In this document: positions 63,204-64,000 of the stretch, one piece after another
How the letters are laid out: the number at the start of each line of letters is the position of its first letter
Position numbering within the stretch: position 1 is the first letter of the stretch
NCBI GenBank assembly: GCA_014084085.1
Contig: NPFB01000041.1
Coordinates: 17,728-81,727 of the forward strand
Length of the DNA: 64,000 bases
From: Hondaea fermentalgiana
Lineage: Eukaryota; Sar; Bigyra; Thraustochytrida; Thraustochytriidae
Reading direction: 5' to 3'
Translations under genes and position numbers: made by a program
Notes under the pieces: model-generated
Seen by the model: only the letters and a program-made list of their open reading frames with translations
The model's database searches: none
Told to the model about the DNA's origin: nothing

Positions 63204-64000
63204 ATGCACGACTACACGGGCGCCGACGTGGGCCTGCCGTGGGCGGAGCGCGCGGAGACCGTGGGCATCTCGTCGCCGGCGCTAGCGAGACTCGATGCCT
63301 TCTTGGAGCATACCGTCGACGAGGCCGTGGGGCACAACTTCCCCATGGCAGGAGCGCTTATTGCGAGACATGGCAAGGTCGTGTACTACAAGGGCAAGGG
63401 AGAGGCTCTGACGGAAAAAGGAACACCCTTGGTGCACGACAGCATTTTTCGCATCTATTCCATGACGAAACCCATTACCTCGCTGGCCCTGCTCATGCTC
63501 CTCGAAGAGGGCAAGCTCACTCTCGACCAGCCCGCGTACTTGTACCTGGGTCCCAAGTGGAAGAAGGACAACATGCGTGTCTTGTACAAGGCTGGCGCAG
63601 AGACTGTCCCCTGTGAGCGCAGCATCACGGTTCGCCACCTCTTTACCCACATGGCCGGCCTCTCGTACGGCTTTGAGGGCCTCGTCCCGGAGAACCCAGT
63701 GGATCCGCTATACCAGGCGTCTGCACGCAAGGCCATCAAAAAGAACGAGAATCTCGAGGAGCTCTGCGACCGCATCGCCGATCTGCCCCTTTGCTGCCAG
63801 CCGGGTGAGGCCTGGAACTACAGTTTGGCCACGGATGTGCTCGGTCGCATTGTCGAGGTGATTTCGGGGCAGTCTTTGGCCGACTTTTTCCAGGAGCGCA
63901 TTTTTGGCCCGCTCGACATGCGCGACACGGCCTTTCAGCTCGACGAGACAAAGTACGCCCGACTCGTGAGCCTGCATTTGGAGCAGCCCGACACCTCCAA
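63204..64000 (+). CDS. Class C beta-lactamase/family VIII esterase-like protein (3' end outside window)
   Basis: 265 residues are visible from the ATG at 63204; the gene continues past the right edge. The S-x-x-K motif is Ser86-Met-Thr-Lys89 in IFRIYSMTKPITSLALLMLLEEGKL. The second motif is WNYSLATDVLGRIVE, where Tyr-Ser-Leu replaces the Tyr-x-Asn of true beta-lactamases, as in family VIII esterases such as EstB. The HLFTHMAGLSYGF segment is also typical. Expected activity is ester hydrolysis. No signal peptide is seen. It belongs to a different subfamily from the beta-lactamase-fold gene at 2121, being closer to bacterial and fungal esterases (lovastatin transesterase-like). Confidence 0.88.
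   Translation, partial: MHDYTGADVGLPWAERAETVGISSPALARLDAFLEHTVDEAVGHNFPMAGALIARHGKVVYYKGKGEALTEKGTPLVHDSIFRIYSMTKPITSLALLMLLEEGKLTLDQPAYLYLGPKWKKDNMRVLYKAGAETVPCERSITVRHLFTHMAGLSYGFEGLVPENPVDPLYQASARKAIKKNENLEELCDRIADLPLCCQPGEAWNYSLATDVLGRIVEVISGQSLADFFQERIFGPLDMRDTAFQLDETKYARLVSLHLEQPDTS

Overview
The window is nuclear DNA of a GC-rich, intron-poor microbial eukaryote. It encodes a proteasome beta subunit, COPII Sec24, serine palmitoyltransferase LCB1, the splicing factor CCDC12/Cwf18, DCAF12, WRAP73 and a CC2D2A-like ciliary protein, and the two spliced genes have GT-AG introns. Flagellar genes (CC2D2A-like, WRAP73) beside many lipid genes, with nearly all large genes in single exons, point to a stramenopile of the labyrinthulomycete/thraustochytrid type. 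That placement is an inference and was not tested by search. Two runs of exactly 100 N (12368-12467 and 29211-29310) mark scaffold gaps.

Layout: 1-6600 carries a WD40 protein with a long acidic tail and CaaX end, a beta-lactamase-like serine hydrolase and a peroxisomal (SKL) long-chain acyl-CoA synthetase. 7000-9600 holds two head-to-head SPFH/Band 7 paralogues. 9800-13250 has a class IV aminotransferase, a DCAF12 homologue and a 5'-truncated TPR gene next to a gap. 13800-17760 has an ER-type cyclophilin with three introns, an NTAN1-like N-terminal Asn amidohydrolase that appears to lack the nucleophilic cysteine, and proteasome beta4. 18250-28200 has a CC2D2A-like protein, an F-box/WD-like protein, a small alpha/beta hydrolase and SPTLC1. 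29560-35600 has a SANT+JAMM MYSM1-like protein, an enoyl-CoA hydratase and a cysteine-rich orphan. 36780-44400 has SEC24, a TMEM161 homologue and WRAP73. 46250-53300 has a TIR-like/TPR fusion, a two-domain AFG2-like AAA ATPase, PanB only 41 bp downstream, and CCDC12. 54450-57780 has an epoxide-hydrolase-like protein, an ARM-like orphan and a decayed coding remnant. 57838-62542 is a tandem triplet of fatty-acid-hydroxylase-superfamily genes. A class C beta-lactamase/esterase-like gene runs off the right edge.

Genes mostly alternate in divergent and convergent pairs, so many start from shared GC-rich intergenic regions. Three functional themes recur: lipid metabolism (ACSL, enoyl-CoA hydratase, SPTLC1, three hydroxylase-like genes), protein turnover (NTAN1-like, PSMB2, DCAF12, F-box-like, MYSM1-like, AFG2-like) and cilium/centrosome (CC2D2A-like, WRAP73). 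The least familiar items are the TIR-like/TPR protein, the serine-substituted NTAN1, the D1 Walker B change in the AAA protein, the acidic CaaX WD40 protein, the heptad-cysteine orphan and the decayed coding remnant.
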